Assembly: GCA_005801425.1 (NCBI GenBank)
Contig: SYDY01000083.1
Location: forward strand, 1 to 59,331
Length of the DNA stretch: 59,331 bases
Direction: 5' to 3'
Source: Bdellovibrionales bacterium
GTDB lineage: Bacteria; Myxococcota; XYA12-FULL-58-9; SYDY01
Shown one piece after another: positions 8,716 to 17,800 of this stretch (position 1 is its first letter; each line of letters opens with the position of its first letter). The translations under genes were made by a program, and so were the position numbers. Below the pieces are notes generated by a model. That model was not told the origin of the DNA and ran no database searches. It saw nothing but the letters and a program-made list of their open reading frames with translations.

Positions 8716-9669
8716 ATGCGACGATTTATTTGGGTTTTGGTTGCGGCATTTGCGTTTGTTGGATGCCTCAACAATCACACCGGTGAGGGTGTGGGTCGAC
8801 CGTCAGTGCGTTTGCCTGCGCCTGCGGGCATTACATTTTCCGAGATTAATTTCGGATCGCCCTCTTATGTCGAAATTCACAATCATCAATCCACGACGTT
8901 GCAACTTAAAGACTGGCAACTTTGTGATGGGGCGACGAACACGTGTGTGCCACTTTCGGATATTGAAGTCGCCTCTGGCGTACGCGTTACCGTGCCTTTA
9001 AGCCCACTGACACCTTCTCCCCATGCAGGACAATTGGGATTGCGCTCACCCGTGATCGATGGCGGTGCATTAAAAGCATTTATTGCCTGGGGTGGCCCCC
9101 CAAGCCATACCCAAAGTACAGCCGAAGGTGCGGCAGATCTGGCATCGGAAGCGGTGGCGGCGGGTTTGGGACTCGAAGAAGGATTTGTGTCGGTGCCTTT
9201 TCCATTTCCCGATGCAATGAGTATCAATAACGATGAGTTATCCACAGGCTGTGGACAACCCACTCCAGGTGCAGCGGCGGTAGCGCTTGGCGGTTGTGCA
9301 CAGGCAACGGCCTGTCCATTTAATAACATGCAAGTGACGGCGCCTGATTCTATAGCCTTGAATAATGCCCTTGCTTCAGCACTCAAGCTTGATGGTTTAC
9401 GTTTTTGCACCCCCCATGGATGTGTTCCGCTTTTAAGCAATTGCGTGCTTGGTGCAGGTGAAACATTAGCAATTACAATAGGTTCTGAAATATTGGAGCC
9501 TGGTGCAGAATGCACTGTTGCTTTGCCGCTGATGCCTGGGATCACAAATACGTGGTCATTTGCCATTGCGGCGCCTGGCGCACCGGCGGACGATTCGCCC
9601 TCAATGATCCTTCTGTCGTCTGTCTCTGATCTGCCAAACTGGCAAGGACGATCCGGTTGTTCACCCTAA
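8716..9669 (+). CDS. Lipoprotein with lamin-tail-like domain
   Basis: Predicted secreted lipoprotein of about 317 residues. The start MRRFIWVLVAAFAFVGC gives a clean type II signal peptide with lipobox FVGC, so ATG 8716 is chosen over the upstream in-frame TTG 8680 and ATG 8698; no start has a good Shine-Dalgarno. After the lipobox, FSEINFGSPSYVEIHNHQSTTLQLKDWQLCDG resembles a lamin-tail (LTD) fold, a beta-sandwich common in secreted proteins of myxobacteria and relatives. Cysteines recur through the second half. Two DnaA-box-like sequences lie inside the gene at 9238-9258. Specific function unknown. Confidence 0.75.
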   Translation: MRRFIWVLVAAFAFVGCLNNHTGEGVGRPSVRLPAPAGITFSEINFGSPSYVEIHNHQSTTLQLKDWQLCDGATNTCVPLSDIEVASGVRVTVPLSPLTPSPHAGQLGLRSPVIDGGALKAFIAWGGPPSHTQSTAEGAADLASEAVAAGLGLEEGFVSVPFPFPDAMSINNDELSTGCGQPTPGAAAVALGGCAQATACPFNNMQVTAPDSIALNNALASALKLDGLRFCTPHGCVPLLSNCVLGAGETLAITIGSEILEPGAECTVALPLMPGITNTWSFAIAAPGAPADDSPSMILLSSVSDLPNWQGRSGCSP

Positions 9670-9679
9670 AAACGGTGAG

Positions 9680-9756
9680 TTATCCACAGGGTAATTCTAT
9701 CGCCTGTGGATAACTTGGTATGGGCTTGTGGGTAATTGGTTTTTCCCTGTGGACAT
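9680..9756. other. Cluster of DnaA-box-like sites
   Basis: The gap after the lipoprotein gene holds a perfect TTATCCACA on plus at 9680-9688 and a perfect copy on minus at 9705-9713. Weaker minus-strand copies follow at 9727-9735 (TTACCCACA) and 9748-9756 (ATGTCCACA). Another perfect box is at 9238-9246 with a one-mismatch minus copy at 9250-9258 inside the lipoprotein gene. This density is far above chance and suggests DnaA binding: a replication origin, a DnaA-titration locus or a DnaA-regulated promoter for the comEA-like gene. No dnaA, dnaN or parAB is present to support an origin. Confidence 0.55.
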
Positions 9757-9826
9757 CCGCGTACTAACTCGTTTTGACACATGTTTATCCTAAAAGAGAC
9801 GGTACGATTCTTGCTTAATTTTACGC

Positions 9827-10105
9827 ATGAAAATTCTCATGCGTACGATGCTTGTTTTTATGACCTTGTTTTTTGCCGATTTGGCCAAGGCCAACGGCCC
9901 AACTCGGATGGATCTCAACACGGCGACCATGGAACAATTGCAAACATTGCCAGGTATTGGAGCAAAACGTGCAGCCCTGATTGTGGCAAGACGTACGAAA
10001 GCCCCCTTTACCCGCCCCTCACAGCTTCTTCTCATCAAAGGAATTGGTCCTAAAATATTGGGGCGCATAGAGCCTCTGGTGCAGATCACCAAGCGTCCCA
10101 TGTAG
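9827..10105 (+). CDS. ComEA-like helix-hairpin-helix protein
   Basis: Small exported DNA-binding protein of 92 residues. An N-terminal signal peptide (MKILMRTMLVFMTLFFADLAKA) precedes the ComEA-type tandem HhH domain, RMDLNTATMEQLQTLPGIGAKRAALIVARR and LLLIKGIGPKILGRIEPLV. ComEA proteins bind incoming DNA in the periplasm during natural transformation. A comF-like gene at 49529-50248 and type IV pilus genes at 12620-20066 are consistent with competence, though ComEC is not in the window. It follows the DnaA-box-like cluster. Ends with TAG three bases before the proposed ctaB GTG. Confidence 0.88.
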   Translation: MKILMRTMLVFMTLFFADLAKANGPTRMDLNTATMEQLQTLPGIGAKRAALIVARRTKAPFTRPSQLLLIKGIGPKILGRIEPLVQITKRPM

Positions 10106-10108
10106 GGG

Positions 10109-11053
10109 GTGGAATTTAGCAATGTTTCTGATAAGCCTGGGCCGGTCCCGGGAGTTATTTTGAGCCCACGCGCCCCATCAGATCAAAACCCATCCTCTGT
10201 GCCTGGGTTTCTCCTTTCATTATTACGCCTTTGCAAGCCGCGTTTGAGTGCGCTTGTGTTGTTTACCGCAGGCACTGGCATGATGGTCGGCCCCCATCGT
10301 CCGTCTTTCCTGACGGGCTTGTCCATTGTGTTGTTGACGTCGCTTTTGGTGGGTACGGCCAACGCAATGAATTGTGTGATCGAACGCGATGTTGATGCAC
10401 TTATGTTGCGAACCCAAATTCGCCCATTGCCTGCAGGGCACATGACAGTGTTTCCAGCGGCATTGTTTTCGGTTCTTGGGGCTTGCTTCGCAGTGATTGG
10501 GATCGCTGTACTTTCCAATGCACTCACCGCATGCCTCGGTGCGTTGGGGTATCTTTCCTACGTCGTCCTGTACACACCCCTTAAACAAAAAACGCCCTGG
10601 GCGTTGATTGTGGGGGCTGTTCCAGGTGCCATTCCGCCACTGATGGGTTGGACTGCTTCCAATGGTACTTTGGGTGCGCAAGGCCTCGCGTTATTTTCTC
10701 TGTTGTTTGTGTGGCAAATTCCTCACTTTCTCGCCATCGCATTGTGTGAACGATTTGAATACGCACGCGCTGGCATTAAGGTGTTGCCATTAACCCATGG
10801 TTTGCCTGTCACCTACCGCGCCATTCGTATCAGCGCTGTGCTGACAGGATTTGCCATGTTGGCTCCCTACACAACCGGCATTGCTGGACATGCCTATGGT
10901 ATTGTTGCATCGCTGCTCGCACTCCATTTCATCGGTGTCACATGGTTTTCGCCGAAATCGGACGCCATGCTTCGTCCTTGGGCTGTTCGCATCTTCAGAA
11001 CCTCTGTCATTGATTTGACGATCCTCATGGTGCTGTTGGTGCTCGATCATTAA
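10109..11053 (+). CDS. ctaB: Protoheme IX farnesyltransferase (heme O synthase)
   Basis: Polytopic UbiA-family prenyltransferase that converts heme B to heme O for terminal oxidases. The prenyl-diphosphate-binding aspartate motif is NCVIERDVDALMLRTQIRPLPAG, and YTPLKQKTPWALIVGAVPGAIPPLMGW is diagnostic for CyoE/CtaB. About nine hydrophobic helices are visible. The start is uncertain: GTG 10109 overlaps no clear Shine-Dalgarno, whereas TTG 10160 has GGGAG at 10149-10153. No oxidase subunit genes are nearby, but an ABC-2 exporter follows after 10 bp, an arrangement seen in some related bacteria. A DUF420 protein often linked to oxidase assembly is at 51953. Confidence 0.92.
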   Translation: MEFSNVSDKPGPVPGVILSPRAPSDQNPSSVPGFLLSLLRLCKPRLSALVLFTAGTGMMVGPHRPSFLTGLSIVLLTSLLVGTANAMNCVIERDVDALMLRTQIRPLPAGHMTVFPAALFSVLGACFAVIGIAVLSNALTACLGALGYLSYVVLYTPLKQKTPWALIVGAVPGAIPPLMGWTASNGTLGAQGLALFSLLFVWQIPHFLAIALCERFEYARAGIKVLPLTHGLPVTYRAIRISAVLTGFAMLAPYTTGIAGHAYGIVASLLALHFIGVTWFSPKSDAMLRPWAVRIFRTSVIDLTILMVLLVLDH

Positions 11054-11063
11054 AAGAGGCTGC

Positions 11064-11807
11064 ATGTTATTGATTGCACGGCAATTGTATTGTCATCGCG
11101 GTGACAAAGAAGTGGTACGCGGAATTGATCTTAGCGTTGCGCAGGGTGACCGACTCGGTATTTTAGGACCCAACGGGGCGGGCAAATCGTCATTGATGCT
11201 TTGCCTTGCAGGATTGCATCCCATCTCTTCGGGCGAAATTCTTTTTGAAGGCAAGCCTTTAACACCGATGTCACGCCGATTTTTTGGTGTTGTGTTTCAA
11301 GATGCCAGCTTGGATCCTACGCTGACTGTACGTGCAAATCTGGAACTTGCGGGTGCACTGTATGCAATGCGCAACACAGATCAACGAATCAAAACAGTTG
11401 CCGATCATCTTAATCTCTCAGATGTCTTAGATCAGCGTGTCGACAAGCTTTCGGGCGGCATGCGCCGTCGGGTCGATTTGGCACGCGCATTGCTTCCTAT
11501 GCCTACGGTCTTATTTCTCGATGAGCCTTCCAATGGCTTGGACCCTTTGGCGTTGGAACAGCTCTGGGCAAGCCTGGATGCCATGCGCCAAGCCGAACAA
11601 ACGACTGTGATTATTTCGACCCATCGCGCGGAAGAAGCAGAACGCTGCGATCGTTTGGTCCTGATGGATCAAGGGAATATCGTCGCTTCAGGAACACCCG
11701 ACGAATTGCTCGGCGATCATCCTCGCGAAGTCGTTGTGGTACGGCGCCGGACCCTTGCCGACGTATTTTCAGAACGCACCGGGCATGGCTTGGAGAAACT
11801 CTCATGA
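11064..11807 (+). CDS. ABC-2 type exporter ATP-binding protein
   Basis: ATPase of 247 residues with Walker A GPNGAGKSS, Q-loop VVFQDASLDPTLTVRANLELAG, signature LSGGMRRRVDLARAL, Walker B VLFLDEPSNGLDP and switch IISTHRAEEAERCDR. It resembles the CcmA/NodI/DrrA group of ABC-2 drug or polysaccharide exporters. It starts 10 bp after ctaB and overlaps the permease gene by 4 bp (ATGA), so the three are likely one operon. The transported substrate is not predictable. Confidence 0.92.
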   Translation: MLLIARQLYCHRGDKEVVRGIDLSVAQGDRLGILGPNGAGKSSLMLCLAGLHPISSGEILFEGKPLTPMSRRFFGVVFQDASLDPTLTVRANLELAGALYAMRNTDQRIKTVADHLNLSDVLDQRVDKLSGGMRRRVDLARALLPMPTVLFLDEPSNGLDPLALEQLWASLDAMRQAEQTTVIISTHRAEEAERCDRLVLMDQGNIVASGTPDELLGDHPREVVVVRRRTLADVFSERTGHGLEKLS

Positions 11808-12583
11808 TTTCACGCTACGATTGGGCCGCCATCTGTGTACTGTGGCGACGGGACGTGCTTAAGTTTTTTAAGCAGCCTTTGCGCATTGTTGGCGCACTGG
11901 GGCAGCCGATTCTTTTTTGGCTGATCATTGGTTCGGGGATGAACCCTACCTTTCATATTCAAGGAGATGTGCCTTACACGAGCTATTTTTTTCCAGGTGT
12001 CATCACCATGACGTTGGTATTCGCTTCAATTTTTGCGAGCGTGAGTTTGATCGAAGATCGCCATCGAGGTTTTTTACAAGCCGTGCTTGCAAGTCCCAGC
12101 ACACGGGTGGCCGTGATGTTCGGTAAAAGTGCTGGCTCGGCAACCGTGGCTTTGCTGCAAATGGCTCTTTTGCTTATTTTGTTGCCTGCTGCGGATTTTG
12201 CATGGTCAGAAGTCGATATCATCATGCTTTTGACTGTTTGCGTGCTGATGTCTCTCGGCCTTTCGGCATTTGGAATTGGCCTTGCGTGGGTCCTTGATAA
12301 TGTACAAGCCTATCACGCCATTCAAATGATTCTTTTGGTCCCCTTGTGGGTTATCTCGGGTGCCATGTTTCCCATTTCAGACAATGCACCTGTCATGGGA
12401 GCTTTAATACGCTTCAATCCTCTTAGTTATCCGCTTGCTGGGATCCGTCATGCATTGGCATCGGGCCATGCCACTTCAGCAATCACTTCCATTTCACCTG
12501 GGTGTGCTTTGCTTGTCACCGCGATGTTTTCTTTGGCGTGCATCGTGATTGCAATGCTTATGATGCGGCGCACGGGCGCGTAA
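11804..12583 (+). CDS. ABC-2 type transporter permease
   Basis: Inner-membrane permease of 259 residues with six predicted helices and the ABC-2 signature region (YTSYFFPGVITMTLVFASIFASVSLIEDRHRGFLQAVLASP; later LSYPLAGIRHAL). Pairs with the ATPase at 11064-11807, whose stop it overlaps. The ctaB neighbour hints at a role in respiratory or membrane biogenesis, but that is inference from order. Confidence 0.9.
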   Translation: MISRYDWAAICVLWRRDVLKFFKQPLRIVGALGQPILFWLIIGSGMNPTFHIQGDVPYTSYFFPGVITMTLVFASIFASVSLIEDRHRGFLQAVLASPSTRVAVMFGKSAGSATVALLQMALLLILLPAADFAWSEVDIIMLLTVCVLMSLGLSAFGIGLAWVLDNVQAYHAIQMILLVPLWVISGAMFPISDNAPVMGALIRFNPLSYPLAGIRHALASGHATSAITSISPGCALLVTAMFSLACIVIAMLMMRRTGA

Positions 12584-12619
12584 TTCGAGAATCTCTATTG
12601 TTTCCGCTAATCTTACCAT

Positions 12620-13084
12620 GTGTGTTATCGCGAAAAACTATCACAAAGGGCACGAGGCTTTACCCTTGTTGAAGTTCTTGTGGCCGTTGCTTTGCTCGCC
12701 ACCGTACAAGTGGTGCTTACGCAGTATTTCAATCAAAGCATCCAAGCCTCCGATCGGGGCAACGATGCCATGCAAGCCACATTCATTGGCCGTCGTATTT
12801 CTGAACTTGCACGGATATCACCAGTCCCCTTAGGGCAGAGCACACAGGTTCGATTTTTTAGTATCTTAGGGGTCGATCTCACACCAACACCGATCCCCAC
12901 AACACCTGAGAATCCGCCACTCGACACTTTTTTTACGGCCGTAAGTACTTTAAGCGATCCAGCCATTGGCAATCGCTTTGTGCAATACCGCACCGAAATT
13001 TCCTGGATCAGATCTGCTTATGAAACACCGGACGAGTTGTGGCGCGGTCATGTGATCACGGCCACCATCCAGTTGCCGAGGTGA
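12620..13084 (+). CDS. pilV: Type IV pilus minor pilin, PilV-like
   Basis: First gene of a minor pilin operon. The class III prepilin signal RG|FTLVEVLVAVALLATVQVVL is complete, with the cleavage glycine and the Glu at mature position 5. The 154-residue length and position before pilW fit PilV, which helps prime pilus assembly and forms part of the tip. The apparent start is GTG 12620 without a good Shine-Dalgarno. About 35 bp separate it from the ABC permease gene. Confidence 0.85.
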   Translation: MCYREKLSQRARGFTLVEVLVAVALLATVQVVLTQYFNQSIQASDRGNDAMQATFIGRRISELARISPVPLGQSTQVRFFSILGVDLTPTPIPTTPENPPLDTFFTAVSTLSDPAIGNRFVQYRTEISWIRSAYETPDELWRGHVITATIQLPR

Positions 13085-13088
13085 TGCC

Positions 13089-14264
13089 ATGAAACAACAT
13101 AATACCGGCTTTACCCTGATAGAATTGATGGTTGCTCTGGCGATGACGATGATTTTGGTGAGTGTTGCATTTTCTGAAATGCACAACCAAACCTTGGCAT
13201 TTCAACGCATTTTGGAGCGAACCGCATTATCGCAGTCGGCACGATCTGCATTGGATTTTATTACCGATAATCTACGACAAGCAGGATACGGTTTTGCATA
13301 TGATGATACTCTTGCGGATCCTGGTGGTGTTTTGGCCATAGGATCATGTGCCGACCCCGCGGGTACACCTTTGGGGGCACCAGATCTTTTCACGTGTGAT
13401 GCAGGTTTGCCCAGCAACGGTGTCACGCCGATAAGACGTAAAGGCGATATGTTTCGTATCGCCTTCATGGATCCAAAGTCGACGCGGCCTTCAAGCGTAC
13501 GTGTTGCAGCACCTGCTGCTGAGGGGCCTTTGACGGTTGTCGTTTTAACCAATGTTGTTGATTCAACCAACCCAATACCATTGCAAATAGGCCGTCTGGC
13601 CATTGTGAGTGGACTTTGTACCGCAACAGGCGCTCCCATGAATCGTGCGGTGATCATTGATGATGCACGATCAGTCAACGGGCCCTCTGGCTATCAATAC
13701 CAGCTTACGCTGCATCCTGTCTTGAATGGATCTGCCGGCGGATGTGGTTTGGATGCATGGGCAGTGGGGTCTTCTGTTCGTATCGGTTATGGCGTGATCC
13801 GCGATTTTTACTATGAAGCGCCTCTACCGGGATCCACCGCGACGGGCAATCTGATGATGCGGGATTGGCGATCGGGTTCTGAGCCACCAGCTGAATTGCT
13901 CGCACGACAAATCGAAGATATCCACATTGCCTATGCGTTTGAGCAAAGCAAAACATCGCCCAATGGCATCTTGGATGAGGGCCTATCGTCCTATTGGTGT
14001 GATGGTATCGTTGCCGATGGGTGCATAAAAGCCGATTGGACACCGCCAGATGCATGGCAAAGGGCACATCGTATTATTGGTGTACAAGTTCTTATCGTGA
14101 TGCGAACACGAACATCCGTTGCAGCATTGATCTCAACTCCGCTTCCCACGGAAACGCCTATCCCCCCGTTAAATACCTCTATTCTTCTTTTTGGTGACGG
14201 ATTTCAGCGTTATCCATTTTCTACAACCGTGGCCCTCAACAATCGGGGGTTAAGAAAATTATGA
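13089..14264 (+). CDS. pilW: Type IV pilus minor pilin, PilW-like
   Basis: Prepilin with signal NTG|FTLIELMVALAMTMILVSVAF and the PilW-type continuation SARSALDFITDNLRQAGYG. At 391 residues it is of normal PilW length. GAGGTG just before ATG 13089 overlaps the pilV stop and gives coupling. The globular part carries four or more cysteines (SCADPAG, FTCDAG, GLCTATG, GGCGLD), as in tip-located pilins. Its stop overlaps the next ATG by 4 bp. Confidence 0.9.
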   Translation: MKQHNTGFTLIELMVALAMTMILVSVAFSEMHNQTLAFQRILERTALSQSARSALDFITDNLRQAGYGFAYDDTLADPGGVLAIGSCADPAGTPLGAPDLFTCDAGLPSNGVTPIRRKGDMFRIAFMDPKSTRPSSVRVAAPAAEGPLTVVVLTNVVDSTNPIPLQIGRLAIVSGLCTATGAPMNRAVIIDDARSVNGPSGYQYQLTLHPVLNGSAGGCGLDAWAVGSSVRIGYGVIRDFYYEAPLPGSTATGNLMMRDWRSGSEPPAELLARQIEDIHIAYAFEQSKTSPNGILDEGLSSYWCDGIVADGCIKADWTPPDAWQRAHRIIGVQVLIVMRTRTSVAALISTPLPTETPIPPLNTSILLFGDGFQRYPFSTTVALNNRGLRKL

Positions 14265-14824
14265 ATCATCGTTCATCAGGTTTTGCATTGCTTACGGTGG
14301 TGATGATTGCAGTGGGGCTTTCTGCGTTTGCGATTCTTGCATTGCAAGCATCCCATTTGGATTCTCAAGTGGCGTTGGGATTGCGCAAGGCTGAAAGTAC
14401 GTTAATGACCGCGGAAGGTGGACTCAATTGGGCCATCGACCAATTGCATACCGCATACCCCACCGAACCCCCGGATATGAATGAAGTGATTTCGGTGCTT
14501 GGCCTGAATGCTTTTGAAATTGCAGGCGGTGATTTGGCATGTCCGTCAGCGGATTGCCAAATGTTTCGCGAAATCGATGTCAAAACAGGCCACGTTGCTT
14601 CGCCCAAATCGCGTTGGTTTCGTATGACATCTCCTGCGGGTGAGCTCTTGGGTGATGGACGATTTCATGCCGCCATTCGAAAGCCTACGGCTTCTGATGA
14701 AGCTGATACAGTGCAGATCCGTGTTGTTGCATGGCCCAACAGCGAACTTGAACCCAGTCCAGCAACATCGCGTGGTCCTGTGAAGGCCATAGAAGCTGTG
14801 ATCCATCTGGAGAAGCGACGATGA
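14261..14824 (+). CDS. pilX: Type IV pilus assembly protein, PilX-like
   Basis: Minor pilin with the atypical short leader SSG|FALLTVVMIAVGLSAFAILALQASHLDSQVALG characteristic of PilX N-domains, which lack the strict FTLIE motif. It has 187 residues and lies between pilW and pilY1, overlapping each by 4 bp, the standard pilVWXY1 order. With the other minor pilins it is expected to form the tip-capping complex that holds PilY1. Confidence 0.87.
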   Translation: MNHRSSGFALLTVVMIAVGLSAFAILALQASHLDSQVALGLRKAESTLMTAEGGLNWAIDQLHTAYPTEPPDMNEVISVLGLNAFEIAGGDLACPSADCQMFREIDVKTGHVASPKSRWFRMTSPAGELLGDGRFHAAIRKPTASDEADTVQIRVVAWPNSELEPSPATSRGPVKAIEAVIHLEKRR

Positions 14825-17800
14825 TGCTTCTCTTGCTTGTTACACATGTGATGCATGCACAAATGATACCCTTGTGTGAAGATTCTGATGCATCCGCGAT
14901 CGCAGTCCCCCATTTTTTGAATGCGCAGCATCGTGCGGTGGACACCGGCGCATCGTGGTCTAGCGAACCATCCGATGTGATTCATCTCAGCGATGATGTT
15001 ACGGGATGGAACCCCATGACATCATCCTCACTTGGCAACGAAGCACAAATGCGCAATGCATGTTCATCGGCCCACGCGGCATCCCTTGATGCAAGTATTT
15101 CGGCATGCAGCGCACCTACGCCAAGCACGCTCAACGCACGATGCCAAACACGATTTTCGCATGGCGCAACATCGCAATACAGAACCAATGGTATTGCATT
15201 GACGTATTTTGATGACGATGCACGTGTGCCTCGCATCCTGATTTCTCGTCAAACAAAAAATACGGCAGGTATTTCGGAATGCGACCTGTTGCTTGCGACA
15301 GTTGCGAGCGATGGTAGTTTTTCATTTCGCGATACGGCATATGTGAAATTAAATACGGGTATTGTTTCTTCATGCGATGGTCTTTCGATATGCAGTGCTG
15401 AGTGTCAATCGGAGCCTTTGTTTTGGCGATGTGCTGAAGGAAGCGTCTCTGATATGATGACCACAGTGATCCTCCCAGGCGATTGGACACAGCCTTGGGT
15501 GTCGGGCCCCAACAAAGACAAACCCCATCGCGATTTGCTTTATTTGAACGTCAATAATCCCAATGCGGGAGATCCTATCGTCTCATCCATGGGTGTGTTG
15601 CGTTACAGCAACAGTGATAGTTCGGTCATCCAGCATCCTGTCTATTTGAAAGCCATCGACAGCGATGTGATCCCGGATCTTCTTTCTGCAGTAACGCTCA
15701 ATCGAAGCACCTCCACAGAAAATACCGTTGCGGGCCAACAAGAATCCAAGACAACATTCACTGCCCCATCAGCGCGGGACCATTCTCACCTCATTCGATG
15801 GCCAGGACGCAGTGTGCAACCACAAGCCATCGATTGGAATGGCGACGGTTTGGTGAAAGAAGCGCTTGTGCCAACGGCCGACAGTTCTGGAGACAATCGT
15901 TCGATTGCGCTTTACGAATTTCGTGCCATCGACATCAATGCCCTGCGGCCACGTGCCACACGGCGAATGATTTATACATTTCCAGAAGATGCACGTGAGA
16001 TCACAAGTGGTTGCTTGACGCCGACAGGCTTTGCGCAACGCAAAATGATTTCGGGTATCGCCGCTGCCGATTATGACAGCGATGGTGATATTGACATCGT
16101 TGCTGCCGCATCAGGTCTGAAAGATCTATGGTTTCTCGAAAATGACGGCGGCGATCATTTGCAGGCTCGCACGAAAATAGCATTCGATGCAGGACCCCGT
16201 GTGATCGTCGCATCCGATGTTGATGCCGATGGCGATCAAGATGTACTTGTTGTGTCGTGTGTTACGTCGGCCTCTGATCGTGCAAAGATTTATATCATGG
16301 AAAATGTAAGCACGCGTCGCAATGCGCACGAAGGGCTCCCCGCGCCAACCTCTGAACCCTCGGATTTATTTGCCTCACTCCGAGAATTATCTACCAGCCC
16401 TGTTTATACGCCCACGGCGGGGCGTGATGTGTTGGGAATGGTCGTGGCGGATTTTGATGGCCCTGAGACCCATGACACCCAACGCTATCCCGGTTTGTAC
16501 ATTGTTTATGAACAAGCGTCTTTGTTGAACAATGGCCCTGACGTACAAGCCATTTTTCCTCAAAGGGTCAGTCGTGCTGTGGGTGGCATGATCGATATGC
16601 AAGGCACAAAACATGCTCGTGTTGTATGGGACAGGCTCAATGAAACAACATGTGTCGATGGGAAAACATCGGTATCATTCTGTGTACCCGATGATGTTTT
16701 ATCGAATGCAATGCCTATTGTTCGCATGGGTTATGATCCCAGAATCGACAAACCCGATTCACTTTTTGGCTTTTCAACGGATGATGGATCCCATTGGGAA
16801 GAATTGCCGCGACCCGAGGGAGAACGGCGTGAACCCAGTGGGTTGGTATGGCATCAGGCACGCAATTTTGGTGTGGATTTGCGTTTTCGTGAGGATGCCC
16901 CTGCACGCCGTATTTCATCAATCCCAAGCGATTTAAGCCTTGGCGATACGATGAAATATCGTTTTGTTAATCCAAGGGAAGTTAATCGCGCACGTGAGTT
17001 TCGACGTCATGGTGTGACCGGACGTATTCTTTTAAACGATACTGATCGCGAGGCGCTTCGCCAAAGCAACAATTGTACAGGGCTTTGTCTGTTTGATTTT
17101 TTTGGCGAATTTGAAGCACGTACTTCATTTGATAGCAATGGGATCACAAGCCCAACATCAGTTGTTTTAAAGGGCCGACAGCGAACCACACAATTCCCAG
17201 AAAGCATGGCCGATGTGGCAGGACTTGGCGCTCTTGAGTCCTTGCCAGAGGGTGTGCTCGACCGATGGAATTGGCTTGGAACCAACACATGCGTTGGCAC
17301 TTCAGGAAATGACCCTTTTGTGCAAAGAATGGTGTACACTTCCGCACGCAAACAAAATAGCGCAGCCATCTATCTTTCACAGTATACAACGGTACAGCTG
17401 AACAATCGGGCCAATGCTTTTGCAAAAGCAGCTCCCACATCGGATGAAGGAAAAATAAGTACGCTTCTTGGAATCGATGCCTATGCAGCATTGTCATCTG
17501 AAAGCATTGGATCGGACGCACAAACCCTGCGTGAAGAAATGTTTTCGGCATTTGATAAAACGGTGTTGCAAGGTGTTTGGGCGCCCCCTGATTCAGGGAC
17601 GTGCACCCGCGATCCCAATTATCAGATCATGGATCCTGGCTTGTATCCGCCTGTTTTCGTAGGAGATCCACCCCCTGAATTGATACGTCATTTGGGATCT
17701 TCCTATGTTGAATTTAGACAAACACAGATGTTTCGTGAACCACGTATTTACACAAGCAACCACGATGGAATGATTCATGCATTCAACGCGATGACGGGGC

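Noticed and set aside
8886-9566. 226-codon minus-strand ORF
   Set aside because: Shadow of the lipoprotein gene; composition (Ala/Pro/Ser) reflects complementary codons, and the plus gene has a lipobox and domain similarity.
9774-9808. Sigma-70 promoter (TTGACA ... TACGAT) for the comEA-like gene
   Set aside because: The spacer is about 23 bp, too long for a standard promoter; no better -10 is seen.
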